From assembly GCA_963691655.1 (NCBI GenBank), contig OY829326.1, positions 109,589,388 through 109,653,387 on the forward strand: a DNA stretch of 64,000 bases, given 5' to 3'. The position numbers were made by a program, and so were the translations under genes. Under the pieces are notes generated by a model, which saw only the letters and a list, made by a program, of their open reading frames with translations, had not been told where the DNA came from and searched no databases. The stretch is from Toxonevra muliebris. Lineage: Eukaryota > Arthropoda > Insecta > Diptera > Pallopteridae. Each line of letters starts with the position of its first letter. Position 1 is the stretch's first letter. Below, one piece after another: positions 44,901 through 58,509 of this stretch.

Positions 44901-47507
44901 CAAAATATTTACAGATGCTGTGCTTTTTGCACAAAAATATTATTCTTTATTTTTTTTTAATTAAAACTAATTTAAAGTTATAGATTAAGCGGTAGACATT
45001 TATTTTTGTTTCTTGATAAAACTAATTGTTTTTTTCTGAAGGATGCATAAGAAATGTCGACTTTTCAATTTATAATGTAGCTTCGGCCATATAATTAAGG
45101 TTAAGTTGGAGTACCTGTCTACTGTCTAATCGACTGAACTTTCTTCGGTATCTGATATAAAACGAGGACGATCATAGCACAGATCATTCCGTGCGTATTC
45201 CTAGTTTAATCAGGAGTATCATATTAATAATTTAAACGCTATATACATCAACTAAACGAAATCTGTTATTATAAAAAAGGAAAATAGCATTGTAGTAAGA
45301 CTGGGTAACAGAAATTATTCTGGCAGAGTATTTCAGCATAATATTCGATACAAAAAAATAATTGATCTTTCCGGAATATTTTTGGAATATTTTTGGAAAT
45401 CTCATTTGATAAGCTACAATATCTCATTGCTTTCTTCATTGTGTAGCGTTAAAATGTCACACTGATTTTGTAATAAAGTTTGATTAAACAAAGATAGTGC
45501 AAATTTCATTCACATTTTCACAAAAACTGCAGCGCTTCTTTTTGATAAACTTTTTTTTTAGAAAATCCAATGCCAGCACAGCCTTAGCATACTGTATGAA
45601 ATCAATTTCGAGTATGTATATGTGATGCATACAAAATTTTACAAAAACACATATGCACCTGCATACAGAAATAAACGTAGTTATATGTGTGCCTGTTTTA
45701 ATAAACCATTGCAAATCTGTCACTTGTGTAGACAACTACATACAATCGTACAGGTATGTACTTTGGTGCCTACATACATATATTAGCATATATTGTGAGT
45801 AGTGCAGAGCTATCTACCTGTCTTGAATGTATGTATGTATGGGTGCAACTACCATTGCATACATACAAGTGTACATACCTATATATTCATATATACCAAC
45901 CGTACGTTTTATGAATCTAAATTACAATTTTCAACTTTGCGGCTTTCATCGTTGTTAGCGTCTCTGAGAAAATATTTGCAAATAATTTTTTCTCTTTTTT
46001 ATCGTTTTTAAGGAAATACCGTGGCACGTAGACTACATTTGTGTTACTGTTGTTTTTGTTGTTCATATTGTGACTGTGACGACTTTATAGCCATTGTTTG
46101 AATGAAAGAACGAACTTATGTATGAATGCAAGCAAGTATCCTTGTGTGAAATCGTAATAAACGTTATGCACATATTTTTTTTCTATGTTATTGCTCTTAT
46201 TCCTAGCTTTTTATCTCACTATACTTCCTCACCCTCATCAAACGCTTTTCCCTATGCATTTTTGAATCTTTATTTTGTATTTCACTGTGTGAGTATTCCA
46301 TTTGATAAGGTTTACATAGTATTTCAATTGCGTGTATATGTTAAAATGTAGGGGTGTTTGTGCATTGGTATTCTTACATTTGAATACAACTAAATTACAT
46401 TTAGCTTCAAGTTGGATTTCATTTGAATTTTATTTATATTTGATTGCATGTGCAATGTGCGCAACATTAACTTTGTTTGCTCGAATTTGCTTTTCTTTAA
46501 CTTAAGTTTTCCTTTCATACTTGTTTTCTTATGCAGCTATGACTTAAATTAAGAGTATGCTGTAAATTCAAGTTAAGTTTAGAAAAAGTGCAGGAGAAAT
46601 GTGTAATCTACAATCGTTTAGGCATACAGATTCTTGAAAATAGTTATAGTATTTCCCTACAGTTCACAATACAAAAACTTTGTCCTCACCTAAGATTTGT
46701 AAAAATGGTTTTTTCGGTTTTTGTAATATAATTTTAGTTATATTAGATATTAATATTGAGAAAGAATTGTCAAACAAAATGCAGTGACCGTGAGTTGCTT
46801 ATCACTCATACGCATAGTTGTCCTATTAACTCAGGCACCGAATTTTACCGAAGGTACTCATTGATTTCAATAACATTTAGGCATTCAGAGTAGTTCTTCT
46901 GGATGAAATTTTTGAAAATTATTCTCTGCTAAAGATTTATCTTGAATACTTTTGGGTGCAGAAATCGGTTATAAATTTAATGAGACCTCTTTTACTCTCG
47001 AATACTGGATTTCTAAAGTCAGTTTTGATGTAGTTTTAATCTACAAGTACGTGGATGCGGAAGGGAAAGTTTTTTAAAGCAACTTTTTATTCTTAGAATA
47101 CTTTAGCTTAGAATCTCGAAAAATTACACTCGCATTCTTTTACATATGGTCGAAGTTCTGTAAAACGAAACCACACGAAAATTTTTTTTTTTTTAAATCT
47201 CACTTATTTACTCATAGCTCGTAAGTACATGCCCCATAGCATCGGGGAATATAAACGCAAAATTTTAAACTCGTTATTGGTTGGATATTTCACTACATTC
47301 TCGGTTGTTGCTTTCAATATGCAAAAATTGTAAAAACAATGGAGTCGAACAAAGAGGTAAGAATACATGATTTATTTCAGATTTTTTGATGCGATTTTGA
47401 TTTGGTTCGATAAAATATGGTTCAAAGCAACAAATTGCATCAAAAATTTGAGCGAAAATAATTTCGTGTGCATGTTTGATGGCAATGAATGGAGCCGCTT
47501 TTTTTAT
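44901..47507. other. Intergenic, no gene seen
   Basis: A/T-rich with TATG/CATA microsatellites near 45770-45900. A weak GGTTAAGTTGGAGTACCTGTC near 45101 resembles the SINE tail (GGTTAGGTTGGAGTGGCTGTC) but the rest does not. No recognisable coding. Confidence 0.5.
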
Positions 47508-49504
47508 GTAACGTTACCAACGAAATTGGGTAAAAAGTTTTTTTTAACCATAGTCCAACAAGTTAACCAATTAGATAAGCTAACTTCTTTTCAAGTACTT
47601 TTAGTCAACTTTTTGAATAAATACAAATACTAAATAAATTCAGCCTCTGTCATGGCATACTCAGCCATCAAACATGTGTAACGTTACTAACGATTTTCAG
47701 TAAAAAAAAACTTGTGTTCAATTGAGCTCAATAAACAACTTTTGTGTTAAATTTATGATTATTTAGGACTTCTACAAGAGACATAACATAGTTTCACCTA
47801 TGCGTATCCTTGTTTGTCCTTTACTAAAGTTTGAAAAATTATACTTCTAAAGCTGTAGACAAAAGCGGGTTAATACTTTTTCTTAAATTTTTAGATTTTT
47901 ATATACTCTAATCTTTTGCGAACACTTTCCAAGGCCAACTGCATTATACGGTCCTGGCAAAGTTTGGGTAATACAAAAATTACAACAACAAAAAGCCTTT
48001 TTAAAGCAAATTACTATATAAACGTGCCAACCTCTGATACTTTTATTTCATTTACATGAGTTGTTGCATTTCAACTTATTCAATAGTGCTGAATCTCTAC
48101 TCAGTTACTGAAATCTATTTCCTATCTTAACTTATAAAGCTTCATCGACTTTCTTGCTATAGCTTCCCAATAACTACTAACTACGAATGTACACCCTTCA
48201 CAACCAAAGTTTCATTGTTTTCCTTGCTATGGTTTTCTACATACTCCGTTTTAAGCAATTCGTTTCCAAAACCAACCACATTCTGCCCTATAAATACCTC
48301 TTATATACCACGACACAAGCTTCCATTGTCCTCCTAGCTTTGATTTCTCAGATAAACCTTTTCAAAAACCTCCTTTGTATGGAAGGTGCCACTTCCAGTT
48401 AGTTCAACCAACTCGCTTTTTTCTTGCAGCATCCTACTTGCAACAAAAGTTATCATGCCAAGTATCAAAAATTCATTACAAATGATTTAAAAATACACCG
48501 TATTTAAAATCAGGGTTGCATAGAAAAGTTCATACCCACTAACTCAAGTCTACTCATATTTTACTACAGAATACTATTGACAAATCACATTTTCATTCCA
48601 AATCTTAGTACCGCACCATTAATAGTTTCTTATATAACCAATAATGAAAATTCAAGTTATGTGCCCGTCCTCTTTTGCAATCCCACCCACGTTTGTCTTG
48701 CAGGATGATTTTGTCAGCTAACATCCTTGTATCAATTCTTAGTACTTTTATGTAAATGATTATGGAGATTTACAGAAAAATGCATTCAAGTGGGCATGGG
48801 ATATGTTACGCTCGCTTGTTCACAAATGACCAAACTCTGACCAACCACTACCACTAACATCTCGCTTTCACACACGTATTTTCATTGTTTTCCTATGGTT
48901 ACGTAATTTCAACTTTCCATTTGTATGATAGAAACTCATACAAAAATTCTATGGAAAAAAACACTTTCAGTTTTTCCCGAATTTCCCAATTTACTGGGCA
49001 ACCTTTCCCATTTTTCTTTCCGTAAGAACTTTATCTTGACAAAATCAGCGAAATCGGTTGAGCCGTTATCAAGTAATAATCTTTCAAACATACGGTAATT
49101 GATTTTTATTTATATAGATTCGAACGAGTAACGTTACTAACGTTTGCTTTTATATCTTAAGGACCACCACAAAATATTTTTTTTTCCGAAAAAACAAACT
49201 TTCCTGCTTTTCTTTGATCCTTTATCTTCCATAAACTGAGGAGGAACCGAATAATGCATTGCTAGATTCGTTAATTCATGCGCGAATGTAGAGTTACCTC
49301 GAAACTCACTGCCAAAAAATTGTAAAGTTACTAACAGCATAAAATGCTTATAGCTCCGCAATTACAAGAGATACACAAAAACTGTTCTGCCATGAAATAT
49401 CATACTTTGGCAGTATTTTTATATGCAATGGAGCAATCATGACTTTTGTTATTATTTGTAGAGATATGAGGAAAAATATGCGTACGAATGTAACTTTACT
49501 AACG
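47508..49504. repeat. Dispersed GTAACGTTACTAACG motif region
   Basis: Five copies on the same strand: 47508-47522, 47678-47692, 49128-49142, 49322-49336 and 49490-49504, with one or two changes each. Between the second and third copies lies a block with recurring TTTCATTGTTTTCCTTGC phrases (about 48140, 48210, 48320, 48880). It ends in AAATCGGTTGAGCCGTTATC and TTTATTTATATAGAT (about 49048-49120), which looks like the 3' tail of an RTE-type LINE. No ORF. Confidence 0.5.
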
Positions 49505-52500
49505 AAACCCTTGGCCATATGTATGTATATCTCTTCTTAAGTTATTGATTTTAAGGTCAAATGGAGCTTCTTCAGATCGATCAATAATTAAAATAAAAGA
49601 TGTTGATTCAGATTTAAGATTAAATCGGATTAAATTTTAAAAAGCGAATTTCATCCAAAGCTAAAGTTACGCAAATGCGAGTTTAACGAGTTAGCAAGGC
49701 GCAATACTTTAGAATATTTTGTCAAAAAATGTCATGTCAGTTTCTTAATTAGTTTTTGGGTTGTCCCAGGTTTGAAACAATAACATAAAAAGAAGCATAC
49801 AGCTCAATACTAGATAATGTAAATTAAGCAGGCCAAACATGAGCATTTGAAAAGCCTTTTAGAGGTAGCTAGACTAAAGTTTAACAACTAGAAGAACAAA
49901 CAAATAACTTTCAACCACGAAAACCTTCAGAAACATTTCTGACTTGGCAATAAAGTAGAATACGAAGACCGCCATCACAAATAGTGGCATTTTCAAAGGA
50001 AGAGCTATAGAGACTGCAAAATTTGAGTGTTCATATCTTGTTAAAATCTTTCTATAACTCATGATTCTAGGTTAAGATTACTTAATAGATATCCAACCTT
50101 TGGAGACCCAGATAATGGTGTTGGTCATTATAATTTTGTCGTCTAGTTTTCAGACTTATTTCATAAGTTGTAGATTTTGGAAAGAACTTTGTCTGACTTC
50201 TGGTCTGTTTTTGTCTAATTTTTGGTCTGTGTATCAGATTTTTCCTTTGAATTGTATTTGTCTGCATTTAATCTGACTAATTCTAAGTTTTGGTCTGTAT
50301 TTTGATCTGAAGTTCGAAGTACTTTGGTGTGATTTTAAATCAGACTTGGACAGATTTTTAAATTCTGGTCTCGGTTTGAATTTTTGTCTGATTTTCAGTT
50401 TAAATATAATTAAATTTATTGTCAAAATTTTGGTCCGACTTTTGATCTTGGTCTGATTTTTTGTTTGTTTTTTTTTTTTTATTCAAATTTATTTTAAATA
50501 TTCGACTGAGTTTTAGTTTGATTTAAGGTATGAAAAACCGTTTGAGTTTTTGTTTAAATTTTTGTCTGATTTTTGGTATAAATTTAGTATGAATTTTGGA
50601 CTGAATTTCATACTGAATTTTGGAATGAATTTTTTATCATAAAATTTATATTGCTTTGGATATTAGTTTTTATACCGTTATTATATAAGTATATATATAG
50701 TAGCAGGTACTACAGAGAATAGCTTTTCAGTTCAAAATAGTTTGAAAACATTGTTCAGATCCACCATAAAAGACATGAACTCTATCAGTTAGCTTTCCCA
50801 TTATTCTTTAGAATACTTTTTTCCCCGAATATTCATTATTTAACAATTTTTTCTTCTTATCTAGCAAAATCACTCTCTCTAAATCCAAATCTGAAGATCA
50901 CTAACAACAATCCTTGGGAAATCAAACGAAAGTAGTTGATTTTTAACTACATACGTAAGTTTAACTTTTAGAGTCATCATTAAAAATTAGTCTTATATGA
51001 AATTTACTTTTAATTGTGTGTCTCAAAAACCCATAATCTGCATTCAAAAGTTAAAACTAATCAAGCCCACTTAAAAGTTGATTTTCAATACATATTTTAA
51101 ATGTACGTATACTTTTTAAACATTTTTTTTAAATTCTGCAATTAAAAAAACAATTACTGCTCCACTTTTTACTTCCTTGTGTATGTGAAACATTTATATA
51201 TACACACAGCAGGTGTTAACTTAATTTTTGCTAAATAATCACTTTACGTCATGGTACACAAGTTTGATTAATTGCTTTGCAGAAACAGCCACAACCCTTT
51301 AATAGATTCATCTCCCTCAACGCACACGTAGCCATTCACACACACACACATACATAATTATATACACACACAACTATATATATATATTCATTTTATTGAA
51401 CATCTCAAACCCTGACGCTAATCAACGTTTACTATTTTCCAACGACACAAACGACGATGACATATTTTCCTCAACAAACACACAGACTTACACACCCACA
51501 CACACACTCATACATATAAATTCATCTAGTTTTGTATGTGTATATTGACTTTTCGCACGTTGAAGAGCCAATTTTCTTTGCTATCGAATAAAGCAATAAG
51601 AAACCAAATAGAAAAGAGTTGAGCTTGCTCGCATGTGTATTGAGCAAACACTGAGCAAGGAAAAGTAGAAGAATACGCTAAAGTATTTGTATGCAAACAA
51701 GGATAAAACGGCTTACAATGTCCTTAAAAATGTTCATGCTCTCTTGCATGATGCTCACCTTGAAGGTAAACAAGTGAGTTAGTGAGTTGTGTGTGTGTGT
51801 GTGTGTGTGTGTGTGAAGATGATGATAATATTTACAAGCCGCACTTAATTGAATTTTTATGCCTGACTAGCGTTAAAGCATTTGTGCTACGCTCTACTTC
51901 TACTTTCATATAAAAAGGACCAATTGTTAGCGTTACGTGTGAAATTTTGAAGCATATTCGTTTAGAGAATATCAACACTTACATATGTATATAAAATTGA
52001 TGTGAATTTGTAAGCTGATGCTACTGGTGTAGACTTAATGATTCAAGGAATTTAGTTAAAATGTATTTCCTGGTCTTTTTTGTTATAAATATATTATTAT
52101 ATACAAACAAACGTGTGCGTACTTATGAGTGAAAAATTCTGATCATATCGCATGAACTTTGTATAAAACTATTGCGAAATAATTTAGTTTTAATAATATT
52201 TGCTTAGTGATAGATATCAATCCTGCACACGTCAAGGTCATGTGATTCAACATATGTTGCGTTATCTATTTTTCTTTTTTAAATATAATTATTTTTAGCT
52301 CATTCGATTGTTAGAAATGATATCATTACTATAAATAAAAACTAAACGCATTCTTAAAATTGCGTATGCACAACACTAACACGCACACACACACACTCAC
52401 TTAAACGCATTTGATTTCGGGGGGCGTATTGTGTAATAAATTTGGTAATGAAGCCAAAGGTCAAATATATATAATAATAATTTATTTTTTATTTACTTAA

Positions 52501-52900
52501 TTAATATACTCGTATATGTACATATTATTTTTGCGTGTGTCTGTATTTCTATGAGATCCTTAACAAACGCATAAGGCTTCTATTTTTATTAAAAAAAAAA
52601 AACGCGCACATATATTTTCTTTTATTTGTTCTTATTATTTTAAGTGAGTGACACAAAACGTTAGTAAACAATGACGAAGAGCAATTGAATTACTTTACGA
52701 ATTTATTTGGTTGTGAAGGACAAGAAGCGATTTCGAATAACGGAAAATATGCACACTTATGCACATCATTTAGGACACGAAATTTTATATTACCTTGAAG
52801 AAAATCAAATACTTAACTTAAATGTATTATGTACATGAGTAATGAGTTCACTATAAATCTACAATTGATGTGGTATACTTTTAAATTTAGGTTAGATTAT
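49505..52900. other. Intergenic with cryptic repeat and microsatellites
   Basis: No gene. 50090-50640 is a degenerate array whose minus strand reads CAGACCAAAAATTAGAC-type phrases. (TG)15 lies at about 51788-51818 and ACAC runs near 51335-51365 and 51490-51510. Confidence 0.6.
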
Positions 52901-53211
52901 GGTTAGGTTAGGTTGGAGTGGCTGTCGAGAGACACACTTAGGCCTGATCGGCCCATTGTGATATCACTTAGTTGGACCTACAGTTTAACGCCGATTCCGA
53001 ACGGCGGTGTGGCAATTTTTTATCGCCTTAGTGGTTTTGCCATTACCAACCAATGTGTGTACTTTACACTATCTTATAATTCTCATACACTTCATATTGA
53101 TAGTGAATATAAGAAAGTAATGAAAATTAACCACCTGACGAAGACGGGAATCGAACCCGAACCTCCCGAACGAAAGTCTAGTGCACTACCCACGAGACTA
53201 TCGAGGGCGTC
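52901..53211 (-). repeat. Full-length tRNA-derived SINE
   Basis: 311 bp on the minus strand. The tRNA-like head at 53211-53140 has A-box-like TAGTCTCGTGGGTAGTGC and B-box GGTTCGGGTTCGATTCCCG. A body of about 230 bp follows, then the 3' end CCAACCTAACCTAACC. It matches the two nested copies at 24.9-25.4 kb and the fragment at 1250-1312. RNA polymerase III transcription from the internal boxes is expected for such elements. Confidence 0.92.
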
Positions 53212-53220
53212 ATTATTATT

Positions 53221-56132
53221 ACTATACACAAAGAAAAAATTCGTTTCTCAGAAACGAAATTTTCACTAAACGAACTTCGTTCATGGAGTGTTCTCATGAT
53301 GAACGAACATTTATTTATCATAAACGACTGTATTCGGTTGCCATGAACGAAGATTTATTCGTCATAAACGGTTCAATCAAAGAATATACAACACATAGAA
53401 GGCGCATCTCTCAAAATTTTTTCAAAATATGTTGCTTTAGTTTCGGGTGCGGGCGGTCGCAGTAAAGAGGAAGAGCAAAACCACTCATTTTCTTGTTTTT
53501 ACTCTTTCCCATGCACTATCATAAACGACTGTTATTTTTTTTTCTTAGGCTCTCTCAAAACGTTACAGAGTGCATCCGAGTGAGACTGCGTATAGATTCA
53601 TATGAATGGTTTTTTTTGCTGAAAATGATGTAGGTACGTGTGCTTGGTTTTTTTTTGCGTTGTTGCCGAGTATCAATATTGTTTTCCTACCTAATTGATT
53701 TTTTTTTCAATTTTTGGCCCAAAATTATGATTGTCCCAAAATTTTTTTTAATAAAAATTTTTTTTTTTTGTATTCGAAAAAGTTTAAATCAATTTAATCA
53801 TTTATTTTAAAAAGTTTTTAACTTTAAAAAAATCTACCTTTTTTTGCAATTTGTTAAAGTATATCTTTTCAAAAATATGTCTACAAATTTTTAAGTTGAT
53901 CCGGAGAAAATTTTTGACTCTTTGTTATTTGGAAAAAAAATTTTCTTCTTGTCATTAAAGTAAGTTCAAACTTTAAACACGTTTTTCTCAAAACGTCGTT
54001 ATTGAAGTCGATGATAGCTATTATTTACAAATTTAAGGATGTAGTCTGGTGTTCCGGCCTAATTTTTAAGGTTTTTTTTCGAGAATTTTGTATAAAACAA
54101 AATAAAATACAATAATTTCAATATTTTTTTATGTTATTATTGACATCTTTAACTGTACAAAAAAAATACTTATGTTATGTTATATTTTATGATATTTTTA
54201 TAGTGTTTTTTTACGCCCAAAGTGGACACCTAAAGAAAAAGGTGTGTGGCTGGCCCAGGTGATTGCAACACTTGAAGTCATCTGAGACAAAAAATTTAAA
54301 TAGAATATCATTCGTTAGACTTTTCATTCTAGCAGGTAGTAAATCTAAATATTTTTATTAAAAAATAACAAAATGGCAGACTTCTAAAAACAAAATTTCA
54401 AAAATCGATCTTTTTTTTTGTTGGAAATTGAGATAAAAAATAGGAAATAATGATTAAAAATAAACAATTCTACTACCTGCGACAGCCATTGGCATGTAAA
54501 ATAAAGTATTAAAATTTCAGCCCAATCGGCTTTATAGAATTTCTTCAAACCCCTGGGCCAATCAAAGAAACGTTGTTTCGAGAAAAACGCTTTTAAAGCT
54601 TTAATAATATATTCAGTTTAACCAACAGGTGCTCTCAACCATGTCCTATAATTTCGTTATTATTTTGAATTTTGGTATGAAACAGTATACTTTCAATATA
54701 TTGTACATTCAATATATTGTGTATTGAAATACATAATAAAAAAATAGATTTTTTTAAACATAATAACCTTGAGATTAATATAAGAATTTTATTATGCAAA
54801 ACTATTTTTTTACAGCTGAAAATCAAGCTGTTAACTTTAACAGTTGGCCATTTTGTTAAATACCTATGTATATTTTTTTCAAATTCTTCGATTAATAACT
54901 AGAAATCTTATAATAAAGTAAATCCATTTCATTTTTGGATTTCAAATGATCTAGAGATGCAAGATATTGTTCACCGCAAAAGATGTTTTCCGGAAATAAA
55001 TATTAAATATTTTTGAATTGACATTGTTTTAAGTTCAATACATGCACTTTTAGATAATAAATAGTTTTTATAAAAAACTATAGTAGTTTACCTGAGAAAA
55101 ATGCTTGAAAAATGCCTATTTTTTCGCGTCACAACTGGGAATTTGAATTTTATAATCTGTGCCATACATAAAAGCACACCGGCTTTGCGATGTAAATTCT
55201 GCTAAATAATGAAAATACCAGCTCATATTGCAAGCACGAAAAAAAAAATTAAAAAAAGAAAACACAAAACTTCTCCCTCTCATTAAACAAAGCCAACAGC
55301 AAAGAGAAACAAATAATTTCAGCCACTCATTGGTTTTATGAGAACACCTGAATTTTGGGTGTAAGTTGGAGGCAGTTATGGCTCCATAGAACAAAATTTT
55401 TGTGTAAATAAATTTGTTCGTGATGCGCCTTCTATGTATTATATATTCTTTGGTTCAATTCTTTTACGATGAGCTAAAAACGTTTGCAATAGAATGCAAT
55501 ATTTCCTTGAAAAATATAAAAAAGAAAGCAAAATAATTTTCATATGTACATTGGCATTTTGTTGTGGTTTTTCTTTAAATAAACTTTTCTGATTAAAAAC
55601 TAGAAAAAGTGTATGGAATTTACATAAAATTAAATTATTACAATTTTTATTATTATTTATTATAAATCACACACTTTTATTTGTTTTTTTTTTATAAATA
55701 CCACGCACTTTTTTATAGACAAAAAGAAATGTGATAAAATAATTTCAATGCACAATTAAAATCCTTCAATAATGCGTTGACAAATGATACTTCCTGTTAT
55801 GTTGTGTTGATTTGTTGTTGTGTGGAGTTTGAATGTAAGCGTCGCTGCTGCTTCTTTTTGCGATGAGAGCGAGATGAGAAGAAAACGAAAATAAAAAGAG
55901 AAGAGAGTTGTGGACTTTCGTTTAGCAGAAACGTTTTTTTCATTTGCCAGAAAAGAAAATTGCCTTAATTTTATCGTGAACGAACTTTCGTTCATCATAA
56001 AATTGTTAATCTTTTGCAGAAAACGGGTTTGGTTTCTGCAAACACGGCAATGTTCCTCAGAAACGTTTTTGTTCAGAGTAAAAGTAATATATTCTCCACA
56101 AACGGGCAATAAACGTTTTTTTTCGTTGCGTG
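53221..56132. mobile_element. Foldback-like block with palindrome-rich inverted ends
   Basis: The left end CACAAAGAAAAAATTCG and inverted right end CACGCAACGAAAAAAAACG are similar. Just inside, both ends are crowded with small palindromes (TTCGTTTCTCAGAAACGAA at 53240; GAACGAACTTTCGTTC near 55978) and repeated CATAAACG/ATGAACGAA words. An inner inverted pair of about 39 bp (53366-53404 against 55424-55462, core CATAGAAGGCGCATC) spans 2 kb. Interior is A/T-rich without a recognisable ORF. Class and exact borders are not settled. Confidence 0.5.
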
Positions 56133-56658
56133 TATGTATGTATGATTACGTAGTTGCTCTTTATTAAGCGTTTGCAGTTTTTAATATTTAAAGGTTCAAT
56201 GAATTGATATTCCAGTATATCAGGCCTCAAAAATCATTTAGTTGGATCAGGAATTTTCAGCAGAGTACTGAATCTGACGTTAGAGGCACCGTGGAATAGT
56301 GGAATAGGTAAAAAATTCTGATCATATCACATGCTGGAGCTGAAAAATTATTCATGAAGTATTCAACCAAGGCGGATTTAACATGGTGGTAGCAGCATTA
56401 CAACAAGTACAACGTAACTGTAACAACACGCTACTTTGTTGTTGCTAAAAATAGTAATTGTCAAAAGCACAAGAACAAATGCATGGAAAACAAAAAAAAA
56501 AAAACAAAGATTTTGACAGTTAAGATTATCTTCATATAAAAAAAATTAGAGAAGAAGATAGAGCTGACGCTGCTATCACCTATTATAATTTCGCCATGTA
56601 TTCAACAGTTTCTTCCTCTTCGATGTAATGGCAGCTACGAATGCAATCTCAAATCGCC
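56133..56658. other. Intergenic, no gene seen
   Basis: A/T-rich. A phrase AAAAATTCTGATCATATC (56311) also occurs at 52132; no other structure seen. Confidence 0.5.
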
Positions 56659-56892
56659 TTAACCCATTTTCGGCTGCCGTTGAGTTTTTGCCACACTAAC
56701 TTCAAGCATTTGTAAAATAGATAAAGCTATGCGTATCCCATTTAAGTATTTATTTAAATGATAATTTGAACTCTTGGCTTCATAATTTTTTTTTGTGATT
56801 TTATTTTTTTTTTTATTTTTACAATTTTACACTTGCGCTTTTGCCTATGAAGTTATGTCAACGATTTCGATAATTAGCCGATAATGGGTTAA
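56659..56892. mobile_element. piggyBac-type MITE, 226 bp plus TTAA
   Basis: TTAA at 56659-56662 and 56889-56892. Termini CCCATTTTCGGCT and, inverted, CCCATTATCGGCT (12 of 13). No ORF. The CCCATT start is shared with the elements at 213-1491 and 18039-21569. Confidence 0.8.
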
Positions 56893-58509
56893 GTCGTATT
56901 CTCTTATATGATATAATGCTGCTATTCATATTCTCTATTTTCTCTTTGGAAAGATAAGAACAGTTTAGTTTTTGAGAGATTATATTGTGGTCACATCATT
57001 CGTGATAATTGCACACTGAGTTAATTTTTGTATTGTTACAGAAAGAAATAAAATTAACTTTTAACCATATTTAAGGATGATCGAAATTAAACTAATGCCA
57101 CCGTTCCGTGCTGATAAGTGTGTGCTGGAAAGTTCCACAAAATTCCCAGGTTCGATGCTTGACAGGATCAAAAATATAAATATACCCGGCTGATTGCAAA
57201 ACTGACACAATTACAAAACTCGCTTATTTGCACTGAGAGCTTAATAAAGAAAAATCTTTCACCGATAAAAGCAATTTGAATTTCAAACAAGGAGAAGGAA
57301 ATCGAAAGTCTTCTCTTAAGGCGGTATGTCTACTTAAAAATATTTAAAAATAATTTTTCTTATTTTGCCACATTTTTAAAAAAATATATTTAAAATTGAT
57401 GTCGATCTGATTAAATAAATGGTCGCAACTTTATATATGATTGCAGATTTATAAGAAATCTCCTTACAGTTAAACCTTTAAAGGGATCATCTGCTGTGAT
57501 GGGAAAGAGAGATCAAAAAATTTGTTTTTGTTTGAATTACTTAAAATGCCCAGTCGATCAAAAGTTACAGTTGTAGAACTTGACAAGCGTGGGCACAGCA
57601 GTCAAGCGCACTTTTACTTTCAACCACGTTTGCCTCAAAACTGCATTTTTTTAAATACCTGCCTCGGTGTCTCCAAAACCAATGAACCGATTGTGCTCAA
57701 ATATTCATGATATATTTAGTCCATCTATTGCTCTAGCTCGATCCTGGATCATTGTGATATCTGTCAAAGTTGAAATAATTATTTTGTTTAAGTTAAAATA
57801 TTAAAAAAAAAATTACCAGAATAAAATATTTATTTTCTAAATCCGACAAAAATTAAATTTTCAATATTTCGACTTAGTTTATTCTGGGTTCGGGTATAGC
57901 AACAGGTCTACCGATTAAAACGTCGTTTCAATTTTGAGATTTCTTATAATAAGAACAGCTGGGATCATGGCCGCCATCAGCTAATTTTTATTTTTTTTTT
58001 TTTTTTTTTTGAGGCGGTTGTCGTTCATGAGTAATTATTCGATTTAACTGTATATTTTTATGTGAAAATATTTAAATAATTCTTGAAGTATTAAAAATGT
58101 ATTACAAAAATACATAGTTAGAATATTTTCATTGTTCGTTGCAAAAATGCGTAAAGAAAAGCGTTTAAAAAACACCACGAGCCCCCCCTTAAACGACCTC
58201 CTTTTTCAGAAAATTGATGAAATTTCACACCGACTTATCATTTGTTCTAATAAAAAAAAAGGTCCGCCTTGGTATGCCCTTCTCAAATATGGAAAAGTTT
58301 TTATAAATTTTCCATCGAAAAACATAAAAAAAGTCAGTGGAAAACAGTGTCTACAATATCGTGACAGGTACTGGTGTTTCAGTATATATATATACACGAA
58401 GGTAACTAATATTGTTAAAAGTAGATAAAAAAAAAAAAAAAAACAAATCAATAAAACGAGATGTGTTAATTAACTTAAAATTTAAAGTCTAAGCTACCAA
58501 ATGAATATA
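56893..58509. other. Intergenic, unclassified small ORFs
   Basis: ORFs at 57522-57710 and 58132-58428 show no similarity I recognise. TAAGAAATCTC (57451) and GAGATTTCTTA (57938) form an inverted pair 490 bp apart around the first ORF, possibly a small element. T-run at 57987-58010. Confidence 0.4.

Noticed and set aside
47860..47875. GGGTTAA as another TTAA element end (also 17671)
   Set aside because: No matching opposite end could be found within several kilobases.
58132..58428. 98-aa ORF with a varied composition
   Set aside because: No similarity recognised, no flanking signals, and within the size expected by chance; left as part of an intergenic entry.
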